Positions 47,958 through 60,685 are shown, counted from the stretch's first letter. The stretch is 64,000 nucleotides of DNA from Ascaris suum (GCA_013433145.1 CM024169.1:4650001-4714000), one strand, 5' to 3'. Numbers and translations: made by a program. Notes: generated by a model from the sequence alone, not told the origin.

Positions 47958-48575
47958 ATGATAAAGATTGCTATATTCAAAGAAAATGATTATATAAGGA
48001 GATGCATCACACAACAAAAAGCAGCAGTCCTCTCTTCCGGTGATGAAGGCCAACGAGCCAAATTCGATTCGGCCCGCCTCATGAAGCAATTTTGTTTCGC
48101 GTGGACAATTTTCATTGGTGCCTGTCCGTGCGATCAAACGGCAGCTCATGCAATCAATTGTGCGCCTCTCCAAATAAGCCGCTCTCCTCTTTTTCATCCG
48201 CTTCCACATAAATACTTCGCTAACAGAAAAGGCTTAGGAATACCACGGACGGATTCACGGAAACGTCGATGGGCCTCAGTGAAATTGGCTTCGCATCTTA
48301 GCTTCCCCTCCCCTCTGAACCACAGAGAGAGATCTAGACGCTGCCTTGTCCACCTCGATTCACAACTCGCTCTAATATCCTCTACGACTGCAGGCCTTAA
48401 AAAAATCACGCTTAATGATTCAGCCTACCTATGCAAGTTTATGAACAGTCAAGGAACTTCTAAGTGCAATATAAACTTTGCACACAGATTTCATGACCTT
48501 TTCGCCATTACAAGATTTGCGGGATCTACCCATGGCAAGAGTGACCGTGCAGACTGGAATTTGCGCCCTTTCTAA
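47958..48575 (+). CDS. 205-codon single-exon open frame, unassigned
   Basis: One of the longest uninterrupted frames starting at ATG in the window. It ends at a TAA that overlaps a canonical AATAAA (48574-48579). The product would be basic, with scattered Cys and His, one hydrophobic stretch (FCFAWTIFIGACPC, about residues 45-58) and no recognisable domain or signal peptide. It lies in a GC-richer patch, which lowers the stop frequency and weakens the argument from length. It may be a lineage-specific gene or chance. Confidence 0.3.
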   Translation: MIKIAIFKENDYIRRCITQQKAAVLSSGDEGQRAKFDSARLMKQFCFAWTIFIGACPCDQTAAHAINCAPLQISRSPLFHPLPHKYFANRKGLGIPRTDSRKRRWASVKLASHLSFPSPLNHRERSRRCLVHLDSQLALISSTTAGLKKITLNDSAYLCKFMNSQGTSKCNINFAHRFHDLFAITRFAGSTHGKSDRADWNLRPF

Positions 48576-48579
48576 TAAA

Positions 48580-51500
48580 GTCCTTCCTCACCCCTCCCCC
48601 AGGACCACACCCTCTAGCGTCGCACGAGGGCTGTTGTAGCTCTCCATATTTATTGAAGGCTTTTTTTGCGGAGTTCTCTTGCTCGCAGCCTTCAATTCAA
48701 ATGGCCGATGCAGACGCTGACTGGTTGCTTTTAGGAAAGCAACAGGCCTATCACTAGAAAGTTATTTATTTCACTGCTTCCAGCATATCCCTGTAATGAT
48801 TGCGGCCTCCTTCTCTTCAGAAGGATATTAAACTCTCGTCTCCTTCATCTCGTCTTTTCGGGGACGTAATGCCACAAGTGAAGGTCCTCCGTATGAGGTT
48901 GTGTGGTGGTTTAATGTCGCAAAACACTTCTACAGTAGTTTCTGTCATCTAAATTGCACCACCTCTTTCTATCTGTCGTCTCAGCAGGGCTTCTGATGCG
49001 GTGCTCTGTTGGGCAGGACTTGGGTTATTTTTCTCAATTCTCGAGGAAGCCTCCTATTTAGAATGTCCTCCCTCTTTTGCAGGCCTCCGGAATTGAGCCT
49101 TCCGCTCAAAGAAGTCATCCATCCATGCAATGATTCTATTCAGCGAAATGGAAGGTTATCCTGTTTCCAAATGTGTTATCGTTCGGCATGATCACTTCTC
49201 ATTCTTCACAACCGCATCACCTGTCGCTTAGACTTCCGAGCGAAAACTTCAATTTTTTTGCGACAGGGAATCTGTACGACAATACTTTCACTAGGCCGAG
49301 TACCAATAATTTAACAATGTTACCTGTGGATGCCGCATCTTCGCTGAACAAAGAGTCAGCGGTGCTGTAATTTCTGTACACTGAGTATAATACCTCACAA
49401 AAATATTGAGCATTCGTGAGCCCTCTTCTCTCCCAATTGCCCTACTATCCTTCAATTTCATCTCCGTTCGTCATGGCAACAGCACTGCATAACCGAACTT
49501 GAACTCCCAAACGACTTCGACTTAAAAACCCCTCAAATCATGGCCATGAGGCCATACAATTGCGCTATGTAAACCACGCGACTCAGGGTTGCAGAAGATA
49601 AAATCATGGCCGAGAACCTCGAAATGAAAGGGTATGGTCAAGGCGACGTGCAACCTTTGGGTTCTCCTAAAAAGCAGGGCGTCCCCGTAGACCCCGAATT
49701 GGATTGCCACTTTCAGAGCTTAGTCTTCTGAATTGCAGCCTAATTCTAGTGAGTAACATCATGTCTTTAATGTGTTATAAAATATTATTCGACCAAATCA
49801 ATCAAATACTTTCTACCATTACAGTGATCATTTAAAAAGTGAAAATACGAACAACAAAAATTTCGATCTCTAAAGGGAGGGAGGTCATTCCTCTACCATT
49901 CACTGGATATACGAATATTTGCAAAAGTGCGAGTGATCATTTAAAATTATAGGGCGGCAATAATTATTTATTCAATGGAAACTGTCACAACTTAAGAATA
50001 GATGAGAGACAATTTTGAAGCTGTTGGCAGCAATGCTGCAGTGTCATCGCATCAACGACAACGATCCTTTCGCGTCCACCAATAACAAACCGAACTCGTA
50101 TCAGCACATTTCGACAGCATCTTAGCGCCATCGTAGCAATCTGCAAACATCCTCTTCGTTTTCTCATCCTTGCCCTTTATTCCCTAACAAAATCACACGG
50201 ACATCTTCGTGCATAGCAAACAAGTTCATGTGTTTTCAACCTGCTTTCTATAGGAAACGTTCAGCGTATACCACGTTCTTAAATAGAATTTATTTATTCA
50301 TACCATAGTGGAGGAATGACCCTTGCATTGTACTGCGTCATGCCGTGTCTTCTAAACGCCTGATATGCTACATCGTTTTTTCTAAAGGTAAGTGAGATGC
50401 GTCCCTTTGCAGTATTACTCATTCTCTAGGTCGACGATGCGACAAAAGTTGTTGTTAAACATGCTGCGAATCGCCTTAACGTCGCACAGTATTTACTGCC
50501 ATATACGCAAATGAGAAATGCATCAGAGATGAATATCTTGGCAGTTTCAATACAGCCATCAAGCAGATTACGTCAGAAAGAAATACCCTTTGGAGCGGTT
50601 CAAATATTTCAAAGGCGGACTGGTTATACGTTCAGAAAAGACTGCTCGGCTGAACAACACAACGGCATTTTAAGCTATCAAAACTTCAGCCGGAACAGCG
50701 AAATAGTACTGGGCACAGCATTCTGAAAAGGTATTCCCAGGGCCATTTTATCGCTATAAGAAACACGAGCTTTCCATACCATCCTGCCCTAAAACTGCCG
50801 CTCTATGATTTTTAAGGAACTTCATATCGGTGGAAGCATTGTTGTCCTATCGGTGTAGGTTTACTCCATAAGAACAGATACTGTCACACAGTACTGACTT
50901 AGTACGGGCTAGACGCTAGCAGCGCAATATTAAATTTCAACAACATGAAATAATAACATTAAATGGCTGCCCATATGCATCAACCCGTATATGCTACGAT
51001 ATGAAATTTAATGGACCCAAGAAATAGGCTGACTAAATGAATGAATAATTCGATAGTAACTTACGTTTATTTCAATCCTTGCAGTGACAGAGGTGAGAGA
51101 TGGATACTGAGAAGGGCATACAACTGACGACAGTACACCTGGCTTCTCCTGAAGCGACTTCATGTATTCGCCCACCGCGGTGGACAAAGGTGCACTTAGA
51201 CCAAGTTTTAAGAGCGAATTCGATAAATCCTCATAATTCGCCTGAAATCAACGGCATTTCACAGCGAGTCTGACAGCATCTCAACAGTGGAAACAAACTC
51301 GAGAAAGACGGGACTGCCAATCAAATGCAATTCAATGATTTCATATGAATAATTCTAAATTATGGTCACTGATCGCAAATGATACCAGTTTTCACCATCG
51401 GAGCAAGAAGCGGTGAACATGCGGTATTTAACAGATTCCGGAGTTGATCCATCATTTGACACGACATAAGCAATGATGTTTTACCCTCTAAGGGATAGGC

Positions 51501-51887
51501 CGATAATTTAAACAAATGGAAAATCCGCCAGAGAGATTGGTATTATGTGTATTTACTTTGTGCATTTCGAGCAATAAACAAACTGTGTGCTTAAAGTTTT
51601 GACGAATCATAAATGAGCACTGCGACGCTGGTTTTAAGGTTTTTATGCAAAAAACCTAAGGAACAGCAAGTGGAAAGGCTCGCGATAGCGGCAGATATGA
51701 TATACGCTTTGGCAGTCCCCAAATCAGAGCAAAAAATTACCTCAAAAATAAAACACACAAATTTTGTGGTAGCTCTAAGTGTTGAAAAGACAACCTACTG
51801 AAACGAATTTGGCTTGATGTGATAGCCGGCATGCTCATAAAGTTTCATCGCCGTTTTTCTGCTCCTATTTATCATCTTACACACGAG
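48580..51887. other. No gene recognised
   Basis: Only short unsupported frames on either strand. No repeats or RNA genes were recognised. Confidence 0.4.
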
Positions 51888-51980
51888 ATGAGACCATCGA
51901 GAGGACATGCACACAGTTATTTAGGCGGAAATGGGACGGTCTCATATATGTGGGCAGGGTACGATGGTCTCGGGATGAAA
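51888..51980 (+). repeat. Dispersed repeat, copy 2
   Basis: Plus-strand partner of the block at 43851-43945, about 8 kb away and inverted relative to it. The core CATATATGTGGGCAGGGTACGA is the most conserved part. Confidence 0.45.
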
Positions 51981-52117
51981 ATCAAAAGTGAATTTGAGAA
52001 AACACAGTGCAATGACAAGCCGAAAGAATTTTCGCGAGATGATAATAGGCTCATTTTTAGAATTCACGGGTAAGAGCTGCATGCAAGAAAGTAATGCGAA
52101 CGTCACTTCTGCATGCA

Positions 52118-52119
<2 letters not shown>

Positions 52120-52190
<71 letters not shown>
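52120..52190. repeat. (TA)n microsatellite, about 35 units
   Basis: Perfect TA dinucleotide run of about 70 bases. It produces artificial Tyr-Ile open frames in several frames. Confidence 0.97.
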
Positions 52191-52192
<2 letters not shown>

Positions 52193-53010
52193 AAATAGCT
52201 GAACGGCTGAATACCTGCGACCTGCAAACAGCCTGACGCATTGTGAGCAAAGAGTAAATGCTGCGACGCACCGTCGAAACCGAACAATCGAGACGCACTG
52301 CAATTGAACATTTAGAAGGAAAGTGTATCCGGCCGCAGCGTGAACGAGCCAAATTCGTCACTCATTCCCTTCCCCACCCCGTTCCCCTTCCTACCCCTCA
52401 TAGCATAATGCTTTGAAATGGACTCCGCGTCCTAGCAGATTGGTAGATCGTTGGTTCTTGTGGCGAGTGCGCACGCACACACCCATACAGACCTTGCCCC
52501 AGTGAAACAAAAGCAGAGGCATATCGAAGAACACAAGGTTCAAGAAGTACCCTCTTTTGTTTACAGGCTGTGAAGCCAGCCTCATATGAGCGGCAAAGTA
52601 TATAGGGTAAGCGAAGATGTAATGCAAAGTCCCGCATTACATCCATTACTGATCCGCATTACTGCAGCCTGTGATTTGTTGAAATAAATGAAGTTGTGGT
52701 CAAACTGGGCAGCGATCATTACCACGTTGAAAGTGAATGCCAAATTGGAATTTTAGTGCCTTCTGGACTATCGTCTTTCTTGTTATTATCATTAGTGCCA
52801 GAATGGATCTCACTGACCGCTATCGGAGTGGACATATGGGGAATGCGACGACCGTTAGAAAAAGGTGGAAGGTCAAATTTGAAGAAATTCCCATTGGTCT
52901 GCTAAAAAACAAGCAAGCGCTCTCGATATTACTCATCAGTCGATTCATGACCAGAAAAAAGCGTAGCTACCAAAATTACACGATATGAGCAACAAAATCT
53001 CCTGGTGCAA

Positions 53011-53640
53011 ATGGAATCATCTAACGGAGTCAAAAGCCAAGTTCAATCATATTTTGGTCTAAAATGACGAATCAAGGGAAAAGGCCTGCCTTCGTCGAAA
53101 AGATGAGATTAACCTGGAAAGTTACCGTGAACTAATTCTAGACAAGACCATGCTACTTTGGAGCATAAAACACATCGGTAGGCAGCACTGAATGCTTCAG
53201 CAGGATTCTGCACCAGCGTACAAGGCAAAGGGACTCAGAGTTGATGTCGAACTCACTTCGCTGACATGTCTCCGCTCAAAGATAGTCCCCAAACTCAACC
53301 ACCCTCAATCACCTCGATTACTTTGTTTAAAGCGTTTTAGAGATAAAAGCTGCTCAAAGTCGCACAACTCATGAGTGGCACTGAAAAACTTGCCAAAGCA
53401 TACTTGAAGCGAAATTCCAGCTGAAGCGCTGGAAAAAATGGCGGCAACTTGCCAGCCTCGACTGCTATATGGAGGCCTTCTGCAATTATCAGTTAACGCA
53501 GCAAATAAAGTTTGTGGAAGACAAAGTGCTCCCGTTTGTCATATTTCGACAGTTGCTGATATAAATGAAAAGAGGACGTTTTCGAAGGTGATAAATAAGA
53601 TAGTAACAAGAGCAGCACTCCTGCCTTCTCAATGAATGTT
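53011..53640 (+). mobile_element. Decayed mariner (Tc1/mariner, IS630) transposase remnant
   Basis: Segments in successive frames match the catalytic half of mariner transposases in order: RSQKPSSIIFW, then TNQGKRPAFVE, a frameshift near 53098, then KDEINLESYRELILDKTMLL, an in-frame stop at about 53188, then MLQQDSAPAYKAK with the catalytic Asp of the QQDSAPAH-type block. A degraded tail with several stops extends to about 53640. No terminal inverted repeats or TA duplication were identified. It is inactive as read. Confidence 0.75.
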
Positions 53641-54026
53641 TGGCAGCATCAAAATCCAAATAAAGGCAATTTTTATGACTGCCACTATATTCATCATGGC
53701 CCTTTTAAAACTGCGCCTTGATAGAATCTACTAAACTAAAGATCATACGAACACAAGTGACGTCTATTAGTACTGGCTGCGGGGATAGTACGGATGAGAG
53801 AATTACCCGATAATGAAGTGATCGATGAACTTGACACTGGCGAATCGATGCATGAGCTTACGATCCGCAGCAATGCCATAATCACTGCAATAAAGACAAC
53901 CGTTTTTATGGAAACTGTCAACTAGCAAGGCGGTGGTAGTAAAATTTGGTGAAACCACACAAAGTAGGTGGGATATCCTATTTCAAGTATCACAGGTAAT
54001 TCCCGGTAAGCACCAAACTTGTTGAG

Positions 54027-54278
54027 GTGAGTTGCTTTTTCTTTAAAAATATTGCAGTTTTTAGCTTCATCTTAATGAGTGAAAAGTGCTTGTTTGCTGC
54101 GTTTCGACATTCAACGAATCTCTCCATTAGTGTTGCGGAAATCCACGTTAAAACCTTGCTTCTTCCACAGCTGCTATGTGCGAATTTGAGAGCGAAACCT
54201 TCAGGACGAGCACATTTACTCGTCCACTTAACTAAAGCTTCTACATTCAAAAACTACCTGTTGAACTCATATCAATAA
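54027..54278 (+). CDS. Possible terminal exon, unassigned
   Basis: Open frame of 83 codons whose TAA overlaps AATAAA (54274-54279). A GTGAGT at 54027 and a TTGCAG 25 bases further would define an intron too short for animals, so it is more likely one frame. The minus strand is also open over the same bases, which weakens the case. Confidence 0.18.
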   Translation: MSCFFFKNIAVFSFILMSEKCLFAAFRHSTNLSISVAEIHVKTLLLPQLLCANLRAKPSGRAHLLVHLTKASTFKNYLLNSYQ

Positions 54279-54279
54279 A

Positions 54280-56076
54280 ATTTCCACTAAGCTCACCACT
54301 CTGAGGTTCTTCTCTCGAGTCTACCCACCTCAACGATTCGCCCAACGCCACAATATCGTTGCGTTCGCTTTCGAACACACCCGCCATTCGTTAGTTCCGC
54401 ACCTAAAAATTATTTGCTTCGGCGGTTTCTGGTTCGATCTGCACTTTCCGGTGACCATCATCAACAATAGAATGATGATATCAGTACTGTCCATCTTCGG
54501 GGCTCTCGACCTCACTGTCGAATATTCTGAGCCATCCATGAAATGTGAATTGATCAGTTGCTCGATCTCCAAATTCATCATCAAAATGCAGACAACTTCT
54601 AGAGGTCAGAGTTCATTTCCAAATTCAAACATAAAAGTCCCCATAGACGTCTTCCTCTTCTTACATTACGACTAACAGCAGATGAGAACTGCTCTTCTGC
54701 ATATTTCTAGTGAATAAAAATACGCCGTCTTAAATTATTACACAACAATTCTTCTCACATATAAATAACCCTTTAGAGCTTGCTGTAAATTTGCGATGCA
54801 AGAGTTCGGCGCCTCTGTCACTGCAACCTAATAGACCTCTCAGACATCTCCTCTCCAGCAGTAAATCTCTCTCACGGGATGGGGAATTCAGTGGCCGCAA
54901 TCATCGATGTTTTCGGGCCCAAGAGTGTTTAGTCTCACCAATGTTTGCAGTTCCCAAGTTGGAAACACACTGCCCAGTCCCAGAAAGCCGCCAGTCTCGT
55001 CTCCGAAGCCGAAGCACAGGTTCGCTGCAACAAGCGTCAACGCCCCCACTCGCTGAAAATTGTAGCCTCTAATTCAAATAACAATCCGATAAATTACTAA
55101 AATGATAGCACCGCGCCAACCGATCGGCCAGCCGCACCTTCCACTTATCACTCCCTCATGGTTCCCAATAACTGAGGCAACAATGAGGCATATAATTGTG
55201 TTCCCGCACTGAGGACGTCTCACTGCTCGGAAGGACACCACACCGACCGCATTCACATAAAGCTGCTTCGAAGAAAACGTCCCAGCCGGTTCCACTCGTC
55301 ATATGAACACATTACAACTCTTTCAATGAACACTTTCGTTTAATCGGCAAATTTGTTACGAGTTCGTGGAACTTCCATGAGGCATTCGATTTGAAACGAA
55401 GCTTCCATTTTCATAGAGTTGCAAATGCAATCCTCTCCTATATATCAAGTAAACACTTTAGTTGTACACTACGTTCGAGACGGGTTTCCAGTAAAGAATA
55501 GGCCACTCGTATTTGATCGGCAAAGATCTCTCCGTGCATCAATAATAAACCACATGCCATTGATATAGAAATCTCTTCAATGAGCGCACTGGCTATCTGC
55601 GGTAATCAAACGGATTTGTTACTTTTGTTACCGAAGAATAAAGCTTTCGAGGATAATTCAGTCATTTAATTTTATAATAAAATGGCGACATTTCTAATTT
55701 ATTTTTTCAGTAATAATCGAATCCTCACAAATAATCAATCCGCTAGAAATAAAGCAGAGTGGTATTCATTGCCTCAATACCCAACCGTCACTTATTAGAG
55801 GAATGAAAACTTTTATTCATTATAAATGAAACATTTCAACGACCGACGATATACATCAACAAAATCAAAAATCGCTTCGATAGGTACAGACAAGATCGAT
55901 AATGATACAACAACGCCCACTGTGCAAACAGTAAACCTCATGAAGCATATCAGTTCAGATAACATCGCTTTAAGAGCAGTGACCTCTGACCAAATACTGC
56001 TTCCCGAAATCTCGCTTTCCAAACTCAGATGAATTCAGCCACTACACTCTGCCTGAGGAGTGATAATGTCGATTAC

Positions 56077-56161
<85 letters not shown>

Positions 56162-56912
56162 CCCTCCTCGTAGGGGAACTTCACGCACTATTTGAATATG
56201 TACAAATCGGTGGCAAAGTTAGAAGGAGAGTGGCAACTAAATTTCGCCGACCTCTTTCAAAATTTAAAGCGGGAATCATTTTTGTAATTAGTACTTACGG
56301 CAGATTTGTACTAGTAACTGGTACACTTAATACACTCAGTGAAACATTCGTATAGAACAAAAAAAAAGAAGACAACTATACTGCCATCCGAATGCCAAGT
56401 TCCATCCGCTCTGCATAATGATAAACTTTACTATACGGCTAACGAACTATACTATTCATTTTATAAGTCAACCCGCGGAAGCCAGGTACGGAGTATTCAT
56501 CCGGGTGACAAAATTAAACTCACCGGATGTGAAATTTTCTGCAAACGATTGCTTGAAACCGGCATTCCACCCCTAAATGAAATAGCCTCAAATACGCAAA
56601 AATTACCCCCGGTAATGTCTGCATCACAGAATGCAGTACTAAATCGTCCATGTTCTCTTCTTTGAACAATACACACTGCCGATTTCTTAGTGAAACTGTC
56701 AGCTAAATTTCTTCACTAAACAAACACAAATCCATACTGAAAATTGCATGGCGCAGTCGGTTGATACTGTCTGCTAGATGAGCGAATGTGTAAGAGATCC
56801 GAATTATGAGCAGGAACAATGGAAACACATTACACGAGAGAGAGAACACTCGGACTCTCTTCTGACAGAAGTGAATGCTGCTGGTCGCACCATATTCTAG
56901 AGATTAACACTT
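54280..56912. other. No gene recognised apart from a microsatellite
   Basis: Short unsupported frames only. The 3' UTR of the minus-strand RING gene must end in this interval; a minus-strand AATAAA-type signal (TTTATT) is present near 55813, but proximity alone does not identify it. Confidence 0.35.
56079..56158. repeat. (AT)n microsatellite, about 40 units
   Basis: Perfect AT dinucleotide run of about 80 bases, 4 kb from the similar run at 52120. Confidence 0.97.
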
Positions 56913-57692
56913 TCAAATGTACACTTCAACGTACGAGCGTATCTTCGTGCGACAAAGCGGACACTGTGGATTAAAGGAATGAAATAGTTCCATAGAGCAC
57001 GGAGAACATAGGCAAATGTGATTGCATGGCTGTAAGAGGACCGACTTCTCTCTAAGTAAACAAACACAACAGAGAAGTCGTTCACCATGCGTCGACTCGT
57101 CACCAGAATCCTCAGGCGGAGACACTGGTCCTCGACGATGTGATGCTGGACGCACACTTCGTCTTCTCGTTAGCCGAGCCGGCAAAGACAAAATTAAGCT
57201 GAAAAAGTCGATCAATGGCGCAAATAAAAGCTGCAAAGTATTAAATATGACGTTCAACTGCGGGAACAAAAGCAGAACAAGTGCACGCAAAAAAACATAT
57301 GCATATGGTGCAAGTGTCTGCCACAATGCACGGCATAAACGAGTTACGGAAAGTCGCCTCAAAAACACCATGACAGCGAATGCCACTGATACAACGAGCA
57401 AGAAAACGATGAAAGATGCGAAAGGATGATAGAAGAGTATGTAAAAGAGGATACGAAATGGCAGTGTTAATAAGTAGAAGAGAGCATAAAGAACAGAGGT
57501 AATAAACGAGAAAATAAGAGAAGGCAATGCGGCGAATGCATTCGAAATGATTTCGATCGGAGAACGCGCCGTCGTGATTGTATCCATGATGCGCAGCACG
57601 AAGCGAACCAATCCCGAGAACACCTTATCGCAAAATGTCACGTATTCATCCGCCAATTGCACAAATGGTTCGAAACACTGCCAAAACGACTC
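56913..57692 (-). CDS. RING ligase exon 2: membrane segments and RING
   Basis: Acceptor TAATTTCCAG, phase 0, 259 residues then a stop. It starts ESFWQCFEPFVQLADEYV, followed by the hydrophobic region and the RING. Confidence 0.9.
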   Translation of the reverse strand, partial: ESFWQCFEPFVQLADEYVTFCDKVFSGLVRFVLRIMDTITTARSPIEIISNAFAALPSLIFSFITSVLYALFYLLTLPFRILFYILFYHPFASFIVFLLVVSVAFAVMVFLRRLSVTRLCRALWQTLAPYAYVFLRALVLLLFPQLNVIFNTLQLLFAPLIDFFSLILSLPARLTRRRSVRPASHRRGPVSPPEDSGDESTHGERLLCCVCLLREKSVLLQPCNHICLCSPCSMELFHSFNPQCPLCRTKIRSYVEVYI

Positions 57693-60685
57693 CTGGAAAT
57701 TACTTCATTGACAAAAAGATTACTACTCATTAAATTCCAAAAAGTTTACATTAAATGTCATAATTTCGACAACTTATGAAAATATTTGATAAGTACCCTC
57801 CATTCCAGTTTAATTTAGCAACGATAATTTACCTATACGGAAATTGCTTTCCCATATTTTCAATAAGTCCTCAAAACTTCTATACAACAATGATATCTTG
57901 ATTAGAACATATTCACTGCATTGTTCACATTCTTATACTACTGCTGCACAATCTATAATACCCTAAAATATAAAATTTAGAGAGATATTTAAAATAACAC
58001 AAAGTTGAGTATGTCTACGCTTCCTTCCCCGCCTCCTCCTCCCTTATAGAAAAGAAACGTTTACCAGGGAATAGTTACGCGAAAGAAAAGATCGGCACAA
58101 CAGTAAAGCCACATTTATATGCCTCCTTTCCTCCCCCCCTTCCCCTCACCGCCACCACCGGAAAATCTGGGCAGATTTCTGCACCAACATAAAACGTCTA
58201 GCTTTTTGCGTGCCTTTTTCTCACCTTTCAATTGGAAAGAGAAAAAAGAAAACTGAAAAAGTGATCGCCATTATTTGCGGAGAAATTCACAGATCAAAAT
58301 AAAAGCATTTTTGAGTACTTTAGCGCAAGCGCATTCAATGTATGCAATATCTGCGCGAACAAGCAGTAAAAATTGTTGGAGTAATTTTACGCCTTTCCTT
58401 TCTCAAAAGTACACAACAGCCTTCAGTGGAGCTACTTCTGAGGAAGAACAAGAATTATGCAATTCAAGAGCAAGCAAAATCTGTTGGAAATCTCGATCAA
58501 GAACACCAAACTCGGTCAAAAAATTTTCAAACGCAGTTTTTTCGAAGTAACGGTACGCATATTAGTCCCCTTATTGTTCACCATCGATCTCACCGGGAAT
58601 ACTAAGAATGATACAACTGTTCAAGGTAAGATGGAAGTTAAGACTGAAATACGACTACCGGAACTGCATGATCTTTAATCTCTGAAATGGAGTCACACTG
58701 CCGTACCAATCTTACGTAAAATAAATCCGCTGTTATACTGTACGAGTAAGGCCTACGCAGATTTCAACATTACTTTTCGATCATTCATTTCTTGCGAATC
58801 TGTTTTCAACTTCTGCTATGGAGTTGCACAACTCTCTAAACACTTCTCGTAGCGTCTAATTTTTTCTCGTTTTTCGGATCTTCATATGGATTTCTTGAAC
58901 ACTCGCGTCCCCTTTCCCTCCCCATCTCTTGAATTCACATAAGGTGCCTATTTGTGAGGGGATGTTTAAAATAAATATAACTCAAAATTCCAATTGCTGC
59001 TGACTCCTCAAACAAAAGAATATTTGCTTAATAGCGTTTCAAACGATCGGAAATGAGTGGAAGAATTGTTACCTTAGAACAGAGACTGTCATCTGGAAGC
59101 TTGCTTGCTATTTGGGCAGCGGCGATATGTCCATCATATTACTTTACAATCTGCTGTATTCGTAAACGAGAGCATGCATGTGCCTCATCGCCAACAAATC
59201 AATTTATCGAAACCTCCTTAACTCTTACATTTCCTTACACCTGCCAAATCCGGATGTAAAGTGTCTCTTTCTGAAAGCCCTTACGAAATATCTCATGGCT
59301 AAAACAGGTAAACGAAGAGTCGGGAGAGCTCGTCGAGCAGCCACTACTCTATTCAAGTGTTCAAGCGCTGAACGTCGAGCCAGCATCGTACTTAAATGCC
59401 CAATGTGGTTTCCTATGCATTTCTTGATATGAATGATTCTTCGTTGTGTCCATCACAAGTCGCCAGTTTTCGTCCCTCTACACGACACTTCCCACCAACC
59501 TAACCACGCTTCTGTCACGATGTTCGAGGAACGAGGGGAAGAGGGATTCCCGTGCTCCGAGATGGCGCCTCTTATTCACAACCCCGTATTCTGCCCAATA
59601 GAACTTGCAATGCAAATTAGTTAATAAAATTGCTTATGAGTCCATCACTCAGCAAATTTGCATAGTGAATCGAATAACGTACTCAACATTCGCACTAATG
59701 CGTCATTCACATCGCTCCAGAAAATATCCGTATGCCAGTCTCCGATTGCGGCCGGCCTTGTTACCTTTCGAGGTACTAGCCACATACTTGTTGCCGTACC
59801 TCGTCGAACCTGTTTATCCTCGAATGCAAGTCATGGTCGCCTTTCATGCAGGTAAACAAGATTTCACAGTAAATCTACAGGCTGCATGCTAGTTGTGCGC
59901 AATATCCTGTATGTATATTCGCGTTATGCCTTAATCTCATGTGTTATTTGAGCCTTTTCGAAGCTATACGGCCACATACTTCTGTTTCGGCCTCTAATGG
60001 AAGCGCTTTACCTTGATTCGTGTCTACCTGTTGGAAACGAGCGCATCTCCCCAGGGCTAAATCCTGCTGAGAAGGCATCGGCGTTTCCATATTCCCTAGA
60101 GTTCGGCGTTAAAACAGTTAGCAATACGTCTGAATCAATTAAAAGGAACAGTATGGTGATAACTAAAATTTACCTTTAACTGCGGTTGGCGTCCGACACT
60201 AGCTAAGCATTCCCACTGATGTTTGCGCGAGGAAAACGTTGATGATAGGGGTACAGCTCCATTGCACTCCTCCATATACACCTGGGCAAGTACGTACAAG
60301 TGACGGCCTGTGCAGCTGCCCACTTCGCTTCAACGGTGCGAACAGTGTTCACTCCTGAGAAAGATCAATATAAATTACACTGAGATACAACTTCATAAAT
60401 TACCCGACAGTAATTAGCATACCACGCTTTAAAAAATGACACTGGTATAACTGTGTTGCAGTAATCACAGTCCCTGTTGAGCAAAACACGTTACTTAACG
60501 CTGAACATATTAATAAGAATATTCCACTTCAAAACCTTTGCAGCGTTGGAGTTACTTCTGCGTAGAGAGATGCATTATTATTTTAGCTCATCAAGGACTT
60601 CAGTTAGCCTTCGGCTTACCTTAACATCCCATGACCGTCTAAGAAGTATGTCAGGTGTAGACAGTTCCCAAGAGTCCCACGACAT
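56913..60685 (-). CDS. Multi-pass membrane RING-finger E3 ubiquitin ligase, RNF26-like, 281 aa
   Basis: Predicted E3 ligase anchored in an internal membrane with a C-terminal cytosolic RING. Exons 60620-60685 and 56913-57692 on the minus strand join in phase 0 and end at a stop. The order is a short polar N-terminus, several hydrophobic segments at about 78-135 and 148-195, a basic Ser/Glu linker, then a C3HC4 RING: Cys230, Cys233, Cys245, His247, Cys251, Cys254, Cys266, Cys269. All eight ligands are present. The CNHICLCSPC core and the very short tail VEVYI after the RING match the RNF26 arrangement, which I know as a multi-TM endoplasmic reticulum ligase. It is much shorter than the vertebrate protein (about 430 aa), so N-terminal membrane segments are missing or this is a related subfamily. 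The 2.9-kb intron holds no recognised gene. Confidence 0.85.
57693..60619. other. Intron of the RING ligase gene
   Basis: Overlapping plus-strand frames at 58275-58678 and one at 59053 look mildly coding but lack domains or consistent splicing. Nothing else was recognised. Confidence 0.4.
60620..60685 (-). CDS. RING ligase exon 1
   Basis: ATG at 60685, 22 codons encoding MSWDSWELSTPDILLRRSWD plus two, donor GTAAGC, phase 0. It was chosen as the only upstream minus-strand ATG exon I found with a good donor and matching phase. Confidence 0.65.

Noticed and set aside
51942..52361. Open frames rich in Tyr-Ile repeats on both strands
   Set aside because: Produced by the (TA)n microsatellite.
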